NCBI GenBank assembly: GCA_020444165.1
Contig: JAHLLK010000005.1
Span: forward strand, 62,001-126,000
Reading direction: 5' to 3'
Source: Deltaproteobacteria bacterium
Lineage (GTDB): Bacteria; Desulfobacterota; Desulfarculia; Desulfarculales; Desulfarculaceae
Length of the DNA stretch: 64,000 nt
Below, piece by piece: positions 16,405-24,491 of the stretch. Position 1 is the first letter of the stretch, and each line of letters starts with the position of its first letter. The notes beneath the pieces are model-generated. The model had not been told where the DNA came from and ran no database searches. It saw nothing but the letters and a program-made list of their open reading frames with translations. A program made the position numbers and the translations under genes.

Positions 16405-17339
16405 TAGTGTCCTCCCTTGGCCGCCACGAAGCCCACGAGGCTTTCGGGGGTGATCAAAAGGTCGAACAGGAGTTTGACCATCATCACGAGGACGATGACC
16501 GACAACAGAACGCGGATCTGTTCGCCTTTCAGGACCTTGCTGACCTTGGCCCCGAACTGGGCCCCGATGGTGGAGCCGGCCAAGAGGACCATGGCCAGCA
16601 CGATGTCCACCGTGTGGTTGGTGATGGCCTGCTGCAGGGTGACGTTGGCTGTGGTGAACACGATCTGGAACAGGTCGGTGCCGATGGCCACCACGGTGGG
16701 CATGCCGATGACGTAGATCATGGCCGGCACCATGATGAAGCCGCCGCCCACGCCCATCAGGGCCGCCAGGAAGCCCACCACCGCTCCGATGCTGAAGGGG
16801 AAGATGGCCGAGGTGTGCAGGCCGGATTTCTTAAAGTGCATCTTCAGCGGAAGTTTGTTGAAGAAGGTGCTGAACTTGGGGGCTCCGGCCGTGGCTTCCA
16901 CGCCGCCCGCCGGCGCCTTTTTGCGGAGCGAGCGGAGACTTTCCACGAACATGGCGCCGCCCACGCCGCCCAGCATCAAGACGTAGACCGCCTTGACCAC
17001 GAACTCGAAGTTGCCAAGCTGCCGGAGCACCTTGACCGCCTGCACGCCCACGGTGCCGCCCACGATGCCGCCCACCAGGATGATGACGCCCATCTTGATG
17101 TCGACGTTCCCCAACCGGGTGTGGGCCATGGCCCCGGACGCCGCCGCGGCCACGATTTGGTTGGAGTCACTGGCCGCCGCCACTGCCGGCGGGATACCGA
17201 TCATCATCATCAGCGGGGTGAGCAGAAACCCGCCTCCCACCCCGAACAAGCCTGAGAGGAATCCCACGACTCCTCCGATGCCCAGGATCAGGAGCAGGTT
17301 AATGCTCATGTCCGCCACGGGTAAAAAGATGTTGAACAT
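16404..17339 (-). CDS. TSUP (TauE/SafE) family anion exporter
   Basis: A 311-residue inner-membrane transporter with about eight helices in two related halves. Each half holds the family signature: GIGGVVGFLSGLFGVGGGFL near residue 20 and GAVVGFLAALMGVGGGFIMV near 185. Members move sulfite, sulfoacetate, sulfolactate or similar anions outward. I use the ATG at 17339, five bases after GGAGG; the longer frame has no such site. It is the first gene of an operon with the TIGR02186 and usp genes and has a sigma-54-type promoter 59 bp upstream of the start. A divergent sigma-54 activator gene makes local control likely. Confidence 0.87.
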   Translation of the reverse strand: MFNIFLPVADMSINLLLILGIGGVVGFLSGLFGVGGGFLLTPLMMMIGIPPAVAAASDSNQIVAAAASGAMAHTRLGNVDIKMGVIILVGGIVGGTVGVQAVKVLRQLGNFEFVVKAVYVLMLGGVGGAMFVESLRSLRKKAPAGGVEATAGAPKFSTFFNKLPLKMHFKKSGLHTSAIFPFSIGAVVGFLAALMGVGGGFIMVPAMIYVIGMPTVVAIGTDLFQIVFTTANVTLQQAITNHTVDIVLAMVLLAGSTIGAQFGAKVSKVLKGEQIRVLLSVIVLVMMVKLLFDLLITPESLVGFVAAKGGH

Positions 17340-17397
17340 TGAATCCTCCGTTATGCCTTGCCTTAGCCGTGTCATATCACTGCTCCAGCCCTAACGG

Positions 17398-17413
17398 AGC
17401 AATATGCATACCA
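17398..17413 (-). promoter_or_regulatory. Sigma-54-type promoter of the TSUP operon
   Basis: The minus strand reads TGGTATGCATATTGCT. The invariant GG and GC dinucleotides are exactly 10 bp apart, as RpoN requires, and TTGC stands at -12. Transcription would start near 17387 and run into the exporter gene. A palindrome (GCCGG-TTAT-CCGGC, 17509-17522) about 100 bp upstream is a reasonable enhancer site for the divergent activator. Confidence 0.5.
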
Positions 17414-17508
17414 GGTGGCGCGGCGGGGCCGGGCCGTCAATTGTGCAATGATTAACAAGGCTTGAATTTGAAGCCCCCACCCGCTCCGAAGCCATGCGGC
17501 ATATTTGT

Positions 17509-17522
17509 GCCGGTTATCCGGC
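17509..17522. promoter_or_regulatory. Palindrome, candidate enhancer site
   Basis: GCCGG-TTAT-CCGGC lies in the divergent region between the exporter operon and the sigma-54 activator gene, at a distance typical of an upstream activating sequence. Confidence 0.35.
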
Positions 17523-17536
17523 TTGCTCCCAGGGGC

Positions 17537-17565
17537 TTGACATTTTTTTGCCGCTAAGCCAGAAT
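17537..17565 (+). promoter_or_regulatory. Sigma-70-type promoter of the activator gene
   Basis: TTGACA at 17537-17542 and CAGAAT at 17560-17565 with 17-bp spacing. The -10 is weak, and the start codon at 17592 leaves a very short leader. Confidence 0.35.
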
Positions 17566-17591
17566 TTCGGCAACCCACCCCGGAGAAGGCC

Positions 17592-18671
17592 TTGGCCGCC
17601 CAACGCACCATCACCCTCAGCCACCATTTGCAGCCCGATCTCTACCAGGAGTACGTGGTGGCTTCCGGGCACATGCGCGAGGTCATGGAGCTGGTCCAGA
17701 AGGTGGGCCAGTACAACGCCAGCGTCCTGATCCACGGGGAGTCGGGCACGGGCAAGGAGCTGTTGGCCCGGATCATCCACCAGGTAAGTCCCCGCCGCGA
17801 CAAGCCTTTCGTGCCGGTTAACTGCGGAACGCTCTCGGGCGATCTCTTTGAGAGTAAACTCTTTGGCCACGAGGTGGGGGCCTTCACCGGAGCCACCCGC
17901 CAGACCAAGGGCCGCTTCGAGCAGGCCCACCGGGGCACCCTGTTCCTGGACGAGGTCTCGGAAATCTCCCCCCGCAACCAGGTGAACTTCCTCCGGGTCC
18001 TGGAGGACGGCTGGTTCCGCCGCATCGGTGGGGAGCGGCCGGTGAAGACCGACGTGCGCATCGTGGCCGCCACCAACAAGGACCTGGCCGTGGAGGTGCG
18101 CGAGGGCAACTTCCGCAAGGACCTGTACTATCGCCTACAGGTGATCCCCATCACCCTGTTGCCGCTGCGGGAGCGCCGGGAATCCATCCCCTACTTCGTA
18201 GGTCATTTTCTGGAGCGCTTCGCCACCTTGCACCAGAAGGAGCGGGCCACGGTGGAGGACGGGGTGATGCGGGCGCTCCAGGCCTATCACTGGCCCGGAA
18301 ATGTCCGTCAGCTCAAGAACTTCCTGGAGCGGCTCTTCATCACCGCCAACCAGCCGGCGATCCGGCTGTCCGACCTGCCCGAGGACTTTTTGGCCGGAAT
18401 CTCCGGCGCGGCCGAGGAAGACCCGGCCGGGGGGCGGCCGGCCGCCCCGGCCCCGCCCCCGCCGCCCCCGGGGTTGGAGCCCCTGTGGGCCGCCCGGGAG
18501 CGGGTGGAGCGGGCCCTGATCCGAGAGGCCCTGGAGGCCACCGGCGGCAACCGCCAGGAAGCCGCCCGCCTCCTGGAGATCAAGCCCCGCACCCTGCGCC
18601 AAAAGATGAGTGATTACCAGATCAAATACAGCCGCAAGCGCACGGGTCAGGGCGAGGAGACCGGGGCATGA
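17592..18671 (+). CDS. Sigma-54 enhancer-binding activator without receiver domain
   Basis: A 359-residue AAA+ activator. Walker A is GESGTGKE (49-56), the sigma-54 contact loop is an intact GAFTGA (96-101), Walker B is TLFLDEVSEI and the arginine-finger region is FRKDLYYRL. A Pro/Ala-rich linker (about 275-300) leads to a Fis-type helix-turn-helix (GGNRQEAARLLEIKPRTLRQKM). Only about 20 residues precede the AAA+ domain, so it has no receiver, GAF or PAS input and must be controlled by abundance or partner binding. The start is a TTG with GGAG eight bases upstream. The ATGA overlap with the next gene ties it to a histidine kinase. Its likely target is the divergent exporter operon. Confidence 0.88.
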   Translation: MAAQRTITLSHHLQPDLYQEYVVASGHMREVMELVQKVGQYNASVLIHGESGTGKELLARIIHQVSPRRDKPFVPVNCGTLSGDLFESKLFGHEVGAFTGATRQTKGRFEQAHRGTLFLDEVSEISPRNQVNFLRVLEDGWFRRIGGERPVKTDVRIVAATNKDLAVEVREGNFRKDLYYRLQVIPITLLPLRERRESIPYFVGHFLERFATLHQKERATVEDGVMRALQAYHWPGNVRQLKNFLERLFITANQPAIRLSDLPEDFLAGISGAAEEDPAGGRPAAPAPPPPPPGLEPLWAARERVERALIREALEATGGNRQEAARLLEIKPRTLRQKMSDYQIKYSRKRTGQGEETGA

Positions 18672-19954
18672 GCGGTCCTTTCCCTTGGCTGGGGGCCGCG
18701 ACCGCCCTGCTCCTGGCCGGGGGGCTGGTTTTTTGGGCCTGGGCCTGGCGCTTGCGGGGCCAGGCCCGGCAGCAGGCCGCCGGGGCCCGGCGCCTCTCCG
18801 AGGCGATCCGCCGCACCCGGGAGACCCACCAGGTGCTCTTGGACCACACGGACGCCCTGATCTTCACCCTGGACCAGGAGGGGCGTTACCTCACCTTCAA
18901 CCGCGCCGCCCGGGAGGTGCTGGGCCACGGGCCGGTGCCGGCCGAGGGCAAGTTCGTGGAGGAGCATTTGGACCCCCCGGGCGCGGCCAAGTTCCGCACG
19001 GCCCTGGCCCGGGCCTTGGCCGAGGGCGAGGCCCGCCTCACCCGCCAGCCCCTGAAGCTGGTCGGCCGGGAGCGTTTCCTGGACCTCTACCTGAAGCTCC
19101 TGGGTCCGCCCGGCGGCTCGGGTCTGCAGGTATTGTGCATTGTACGCGACCAGACCGCGGAAAAGCTCCGGGACGATATGTTGTGGCAAACCGAGAAGTT
19201 GGCCTCGCTGGGTCTCCTGGCCGCCGGGGTGGCCCACCAGATCAACAACCCCTTGGGCATCCTCATGGGCTTTGCCGAGATCCTGGCCGACCGCACCCCC
19301 GCGGGAGCCCCGGGCCACCGGGAGCTGGCCATCATCCAGGAGCAGGGCCAGGAGTGCAAGCGCATCGTGGACGGGCTCTTGAACTTCCACCGCCTGTCCG
19401 AGCTGGGCCTGGGCCGCCCGGATCTCCTGGCCTCGCTGCACGCGGTTTTGCAGCTTGTCTCCGGGGTGTTGAAACACAAGGGCATCCAGGTGGACCTGGA
19501 CCTGCCCGACCGGCTGCCCCCCACGCCGGCCGGGGGCGGGGTCATGGAGCAGGTGCTCCTGAACCTCCTGGCCAACGCCATGGACGCCCTGCCCCGGGGA
19601 GGCCTCTTGCGGGTAGGCGCGGCTTACCGGGTGAAGCCGCCCCGCCAGGGGGACCTGCATGGCACCCTGCCCGCCGGGCCCAGCTACGTGGAGATCACCG
19701 TGCAGGACAATGGCCCGGGCATCGCCCCGGAGCACCTGGAACGCATTTTTGACCCGTTTTTCACCACCAAACCCGTGGGCCAGGGCACCGGGCTGGGGCT
19801 GTCCGTGGCCCACGGCCTGGTGCGCGAGCTGCGGGGCACCCTCACCTGTCAGAGCCCGCCCCCGGACGGCTCCCCCCCTGGCGCCCGCTTCACGGTGCGC
19901 CTGCCGGTGGAGGACGCCGCCCGCCCGGACTTGGAAACGCCGCATGATAGCTAG
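18668..19954 (+). CDS. Membrane-anchored PAS histidine kinase
   Basis: A 428-residue sensor kinase. One N-terminal helix (about 5-25) is followed by a short coil, then a PAS domain (about 52-160; [21 protein letters not shown]). The HisKA domain carries [15 protein letters not shown] with phospho-acceptor His190. The ATPase domain has the N-box [10 protein letters not shown], the G1 box DNGPGI and the [19 protein letters not shown]2 boxes. There is almost no periplasmic part, so it senses an internal cue. It is co-transcribed with a receiver-less activator and followed, after a family A hairpin, by a response regulator, which is its likely partner. Confidence 0.88.
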   Translation: MSGPFPWLGAATALLLAGGLVFWAWAWRLRGQARQQAAGARRLSEAIRRTRETHQVLLDHTDALIFTLDQEGRYLTFNRAAREVLGHGPVPAEGKFVEEHLDPPGAAKFRTALARALAEGEARLTRQPLKLVGRERFLDLYLKLLGPPGGSGLQVLCIVRDQTAEKLRDDMLWQTEKLASLGLLAAGVAHQINNPLGILMGFAEILADRTPAGAPGHRELAIIQEQGQECKRIVDGLLNFHRLSELGLGRPDLLASLHAVLQLVSGVLKHKGIQVDLDLPDRLPPTPAGGGVMEQVLLNLLANAMDALPRGGLLRVGAAYRVKPPRQGDLHGTLPAGPSYVEITVQDNGPGIAPEHLERIFDPFFTTKPVGQGTGLGLSVAHGLVRELRGTLTCQSPPPDGSPPGARFTVRLPVEDAARPDLETPHDS

Positions 19955-19980
19955 ATCAGGTTCGGAGAAATGGGAAGATG

Positions 19981-20095
19981 TGGGGGGAGACCTGCGGGAT
20001 CCCCAGAAAAGCACAGCCTTTCTGGGGAGCAAACCCCTTTTTGTGAACCAAAAGGGGTCTCCCCCCGCACCCCCCTTCCCTGAAAAAACTTCATA
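19981..20095 (+). repeat. Family A hairpin repeat, copy A3
   Basis: The outer stem GGGGGGAGACC (19982-19992) pairs with GGTCTCCCCCC (20056-20066). A second hairpin (CCCCAGAAAAGC / CTTTCTGGGG) and the CCCCTTTTTGTGAAC core are nested inside. A C-rich linker and AAAAAACTTCAT follow, as in other copies. It begins 27 bp after the kinase stop. Confidence 0.7.
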
Positions 20096-20168
20096 GATTT
20101 CGCTGGGCTGAGAAATATCATCTTCAAGTCGTGGTTCCCGCCGAACGTCGGGAAATGGCTAAAAAACA

Positions 20169-21584
20169 ATGGCACCAAAACTCCGACATGCTCCCAAAAT
20201 CCTCATTGTGGACGACGAACCCTACATGCTGGAGCTGATCGAGACCTTGCTCCGGGACAACACCGCCTGCCAGACCCGCACCGAGTCCGACCCCCGAGCC
20301 GTGCTGCCGCTGTTGGCCTCCGAGGAGTTCGACCTGGCCTTTCTGGACCTGCGCATGCCCGGCATGGAGGGCCTGGAGCTGCTCCGGGAGATCAAGAAGC
20401 ACCACCCGGCCCTGGAGGTGGTGATCGTCACCGCCTTTGGCACCATCCCCACCGCGGTGGAGGCCATGCAGGAGGGCGCGGCGGATTTCCTGCCCAAGCC
20501 CTTCAACAAGAAGCAGCTCCTGTTGGTGCTGGATAAAGTCCTGCAAATGGCGGAGTTGCGGCGGGAGAACCTGGCGCTGCGCGCCGCCTTGGCCCGGCGT
20601 TTCGACCTGGGCGAGTTCGTGGGCGCCGGGCCGGTCATGCGGGAGCTGGCCCGGGAGCTCACCAGCTTGGCCGGGGTGCGGGAGCCGGTGTTCCTCACGG
20701 GTGAGTTCGGGGCGGGCAAGTCCTTTGTGGCCCGGGCCCTGCACCACGCCGGCCCCTGGGCCGCGGCGCCCTTCCTGCATTTGGCCGCCGGGGCGGTGGA
20801 GCCCGGGGAGCTGGCCGGGCTCCTTTTCGGCCGCGAGGTGGCGGACGGCCGGACCCGGCCCGGGCTCCTGGCCCAGGCCCGGGAGGGCTCCCTGCATTTG
20901 GACGAGGTGGAGGCCCTGCCGCCGGCGGTGCAGAAAAGGCTGGCCCAGGTGTGCGCGGCCGGGGGTGGCGAGCTTTTGGGCGCCGCGGCCGGCCCGCCGG
21001 CCTTGGCCCGCTTGATCTTCTCCAGTTGCCGCTCCCTGGACGAGCTGTTGGCGGCCGGGTCCCTGACCCAGGAGCTGTACTACCACCTGGCCCGTTTTCC
21101 CCTGGCCATCCCGCCGCTCCGGGCCCGGCGGGAGGACATCCCCCACTTGGCCGGGGCTTTCCTGCAGAAGTTCTCGGAGGCCCACGGCACGCCGCCGCTC
21201 AGCCTGGGCGACACGGCGCGGCAGTGGCTCACGGCCCAGGACTGGCCCGGCAACCTGCGGGAGCTGGAGAACACCCTGGAGCGGGCCGTGCTCCTCAGCC
21301 GCCGCCCGGTGATCGGCCTGGCTGAACTGTCGCCGCCGGACCAACTGCCCTCCCTGGTTTTCAGCCCGGATTACGGCGTGTTGGAGCTTCCTTTGGACCA
21401 GGCTTGGGACCAGGCGGTGGCGGAGTTCCGGCCGGCCTTCGAGAAACAGTACCTGGGCTTTCACCTGGCCCGGGTCCGGGGCGACGTCGCCCGCGCCGCG
21501 GCCAGCCTGGGCTGGTCCGCGGGCCAGTTGCGGAGCCGGGCCGCACGGCTGGGCCTGTTGCCGGGAGCCGCGGCGGAGGAATAG
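20169..21584 (+). CDS. Response regulator with degenerate NtrC-type AAA+ domain
   Basis: A 471-residue NtrC-like regulator. The receiver domain (8-120) is intact: VDDEP, phospho-acceptor Asp60 in AFLDLRMPG, TAFG and KPFNKK. The AAA+ domain keeps Walker A (GEFGAGKS, 178-185) and a Walker B-like SLHLDEVEAL. The GAFTGA loop, which should follow LFGRE near residue 225, is absent (VADGRTRPG instead). The C-terminus has a Fis-like helix-turn-helix with RGDVARAAASLGWSAGQL. Without GAFTGA it cannot drive sigma-54 in the usual way, so it may act as a repressor, a sigma-70 regulator or an inactive partner. The ribosome site before the ATG is poor. Confidence 0.85.
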   Translation: MAPKLRHAPKILIVDDEPYMLELIETLLRDNTACQTRTESDPRAVLPLLASEEFDLAFLDLRMPGMEGLELLREIKKHHPALEVVIVTAFGTIPTAVEAMQEGAADFLPKPFNKKQLLLVLDKVLQMAELRRENLALRAALARRFDLGEFVGAGPVMRELARELTSLAGVREPVFLTGEFGAGKSFVARALHHAGPWAAAPFLHLAAGAVEPGELAGLLFGREVADGRTRPGLLAQAREGSLHLDEVEALPPAVQKRLAQVCAAGGGELLGAAAGPPALARLIFSSCRSLDELLAAGSLTQELYYHLARFPLAIPPLRARREDIPHLAGAFLQKFSEAHGTPPLSLGDTARQWLTAQDWPGNLRELENTLERAVLLSRRPVIGLAELSPPDQLPSLVFSPDYGVLELPLDQAWDQAVAEFRPAFEKQYLGFHLARVRGDVARAAASLGWSAGQLRSRAARLGLLPGAAAEE

Positions 21585-21593
21585 GAGCCCCCT

Positions 21594-21625
21594 GGACCAA
21601 CCGGCATATTTTTGCCGGTTGGTCC
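21594..21625 (+). terminator. Hairpin after the degenerate response regulator
   Basis: A perfect 13-bp stem (GGACCAACCGGCA / TGCCGGTTGGTCC) with loop TATTTT, ten bases after the stop. The 220-bp gap before the next gene otherwise holds an AT-rich stretch near 21690-21715 that may be a promoter. Confidence 0.6.
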
Positions 21626-21805
21626 GGGCGCCGTTGCCTAAGTGCAACAAACTTTTTCGTTCCAAAAAGAAACCAACCCGACCCCAACTGGTAATATACC
21701 GAATATATTCACCTTTTTCGCATAGGTCCCCCACGGGGAAGCGGCAACGGCCCGCCTCCCGTCCTTGGTATGGCTCTTGCTCCTCAAGGGGCGGGAAGGT
21801 GAAGC

Positions 21806-24391
21806 ATGCTGGGATTCATCAAAAGAAGGTTGGCCGAGGCCCGGGAAGAAGAAAACAGGGTTTTTCGGGAAAAATACTACCATTTCCGGGAGCTTTTGGA
21901 CCGCAACACCGAGCTTTTGGAGACCATCGCCTTGCTCTCGGACATCCGGGAGCGCAACGAGTGGATCAGCCTGAGCCGGCTCCGGGCCATCATGACCCGC
22001 ACCGCGGTCAACGTCTACCGCCTCATCCAGAACCTCAACCACATCACCGAGGGCAACTACCAGAGCATCTCCAGCATCTACGCCGATCTGGAGCAGAAGA
22101 TCATCAGGGCCCTGGAGGCGCCCCTGGATCACCGCCTGGGCATCTTCACCGTGCCCCTGGCCGAGGTCAACCGCCAGATGGTCCACGACGTGGGCTCCAA
22201 GGCCGCCAACCTGGGCGAGCTGACCAGACGGGAAGGCATCCGGGTGCCCCGGGGGGTGGCCATCACCTCCTACGCCTACCACCGCTTCCTGGATCACAAC
22301 CAGCTGAGGGACGAGATCAACAAGGAGAGCCTGGCCATCGAGCCCACTGACCTGCCGGCCATCGAGGAGCTTTCGGCCACCTTGAAGGGCATGATCATGA
22401 AGGCCGAGCTGCCGGACGAGCTGGCGGACGCCCTGAACGCGGTCTATCAGCAGATGTGCTGCGAGGGCAAGGAGCGTCTGCCCGTGGTGCTCCGCAGCTC
22501 GGCCGTGGGCGAGGACGAGGCCGGGGCCTCCTTTGCCGGCCTCTACAAAAGCATCCTGAATCCCTCGGCCATGGGCCTGGCTTCGGCCTACAAGGAGGTC
22601 ATCGCCAGCAAGTTCTCGCCCCGGGCCATGACCTATCTGCTCCGGAAGGGTCTATACCAGGAGCTGTACCCCATGTGCGCGGTGATCATGGAGCTGATCC
22701 CGGCCCGGGCCGGCGGCATCATGTTCACCCGCGACCCCGAGGAACCGGGCGGGCCGATCCGGATCAGCGCGGTGTGGGGCCTGGGCAAGCTGGCCGTGGA
22801 GGGCACGGTGTCGCCGGACGTGTTCTGGGTCAGCCGCCAAGCCCCGCCCTCGCTCCTCAGGAGCCGCGTCGGCGACAAATCCCACCGCCTGGACATCACG
22901 CCCGAGGGCGGCCTGGTGAAGAGCCGGGTGGACGCGGCGCTCCGCCAAGCCCCCTGCCTGAGTGAGGACGAGGTCATGGCTCTGGCCAACCTGGGCCTGG
23001 AGCTGGAGGAGTATTTCGGCAGCACCCAGGACGTGGAATGGGTCGTGGACCCCAACGGGCAGATCTACGTGGTGCAGAGCCGGCCCTTGCAGTTGGACAC
23101 CGCCCCCGGCTCCTGGCAGGACTTCTACCCCCGGGATGAGCTGGCCGCCGGGCCGCCGCCCCTGGTCACCGGGCTCCAGGTGGGCAGCGCCGGCGCGGCC
23201 GCGGGCCGGGCCGTGGTCATGACCCGCTTCTCCGACGCCGGCGACCTGCCCGACGGCGGCATCGTGCTGGTGAAGAACACCGCCCCGGACCTGGTGAACA
23301 TTCTCCCCCGGGCCGGTGCGGTGGTGGCCGAGCGGGGCAACACCTCGGGGCATTTGGCCATCATCGCCCGGGAGTTCGGGGTGCCGTTGATGATCGGCCT
23401 GAACCCGGAGCTGGTGGAGTGCCTCACCTCCCTGGACACCATCACCGTGGACGCCTACCAGGGCCAGATCTTCCCCGGGGTGGTGGAGCCCCTGTTGGAT
23501 TTGGTGGGCGCCCTGGGGGCCAACCGCGAGACGGCCCCGCCCACCCCGCTCCAGAAGCTGTTGGACGAGGTGCTGCAATATGTCGTGCCCCTGAACCTCT
23601 TGAACCCCCGGGACAAGTCCTTCCGGCCCCAGAGCATCCGCACCATCCACGACATCATCCGCTTTGCCCACGAGACCTCCATCAACGCCATGTTCGACAT
23701 CAACGACAGCCGGCTGACCCAAAAGGGCCGGGTGGTGCGGTTGGAGTCGCCGGTGCCGCTGGACATCTACCTCATCGACCTGGGCGGCGGCCTGACCCCC
23801 ATCCGGGACCGCAAGAACATCAAGCCCGAGGACATCATCTCCATTCCCATGCAGGCCCTGTACCGGGGCATGACCACTCCGGGCGTGCGCTGGGCCGGCC
23901 ACATTCCCATCGACTTCAAGGGCTTCATGAGCGTGTTCGCCAACACCATGTTCGACGGGGCCAAGCACGAACGGCGCCTGGGCGACCGCAGCTACGCCAT
24001 CGTGTCCCTGAACTACCTGAACTTCTCCTCCCGCCTGGGCTACCACTTCTCCATCGTGGACGCCTTTGTCAGTGACCGGGAGAACGAGAACTACCTGTCA
24101 TTCCGCTTCAAGGGCGGGGCGGCCAGCCTGGACAAACGCACCCGGCGGGTGCGGTTCCTGCAAGAGGTGCTGGAACGCCACGAGTTCTGGGTGGACCAGA
24201 AGGCCGACCTGGTCAACGCCCGGGTCAAGCGCCTGTCCCGGCCGGAGATGGAGGAAAAGCTGATGATGCTGGGCCGGCTCATGGGCGCCTCGCGCCAGTT
24301 GGACGTGACCATGACCGACGACTCGGTGGTGGACCGTTACGTGGAGCTTTTCATGGCGGGCAACTACGCCATGGGTTACGGCGACCAGTAG
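21806..24391 (+). CDS. PEP synthase-like protein with ATP-grasp and swivelling-His domains
   Basis: An 861-residue protein of the PEP/pyruvate-binding group. The first 115 residues are helical with no known fold. An ATP-binding domain (about 125-435) follows: VGSKAANLGELTRREGIRVP, PVVLRSSAVGEDEAGASFAG and STQDVEWVVDPNGQIYVVQ. Next is a swivelling phosphohistidine domain (about 465-555), with the active His in ERGNTSGHLAIIAREFGVP near 516. The last 300 residues do not show the TIM-barrel PEP-binding domain of true PEP synthase. It is therefore probably a two-domain phosphotransfer protein with a different acceptor. It stands between two sets of signalling genes. Phosphotransfer regulation is possible but unproven. 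Confidence 0.8.
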   Translation: MLGFIKRRLAEAREEENRVFREKYYHFRELLDRNTELLETIALLSDIRERNEWISLSRLRAIMTRTAVNVYRLIQNLNHITEGNYQSISSIYADLEQKIIRALEAPLDHRLGIFTVPLAEVNRQMVHDVGSKAANLGELTRREGIRVPRGVAITSYAYHRFLDHNQLRDEINKESLAIEPTDLPAIEELSATLKGMIMKAELPDELADALNAVYQQMCCEGKERLPVVLRSSAVGEDEAGASFAGLYKSILNPSAMGLASAYKEVIASKFSPRAMTYLLRKGLYQELYPMCAVIMELIPARAGGIMFTRDPEEPGGPIRISAVWGLGKLAVEGTVSPDVFWVSRQAPPSLLRSRVGDKSHRLDITPEGGLVKSRVDAALRQAPCLSEDEVMALANLGLELEEYFGSTQDVEWVVDPNGQIYVVQSRPLQLDTAPGSWQDFYPRDELAAGPPPLVTGLQVGSAGAAAGRAVVMTRFSDAGDLPDGGIVLVKNTAPDLVNILPRAGAVVAERGNTSGHLAIIAREFGVPLMIGLNPELVECLTSLDTITVDAYQGQIFPGVVEPLLDLVGALGANRETAPPTPLQKLLDEVLQYVVPLNLLNPRDKSFRPQSIRTIHDIIRFAHETSINAMFDINDSRLTQKGRVVRLESPVPLDIYLIDLGGGLTPIRDRKNIKPEDIISIPMQALYRGMTTPGVRWAGHIPIDFKGFMSVFANTMFDGAKHERRLGDRSYAIVSLNYLNFSSRLGYHFSIVDAFVSDRENENYLSFRFKGGAASLDKRTRRVRFLQEVLERHEFWVDQKADLVNARVKRLSRPEMEEKLMMLGRLMGASRQLDVTMTDDSVVDRYVELFMAGNYAMGYGDQ

Positions 24392-24491
24392 CAGGCTTTT
24401 GTTCGAGATCCCAATAAAACGCCCCGGCAGCCCCCGGGGTGGCAGGAAATTCACGGGCCGCGGGGCCCCTCTCTGGAAAGCTGGCTGGTGA

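Noticed and set aside
17530..17551. Sigma-54 promoter for the activator gene (GGGGCTTGACATTTTTTTGC)
   Set aside because: The GG and GC pairs are 14 bp apart instead of 10. A sigma-70 reading (TTGACA with 17-bp spacing) fits better.
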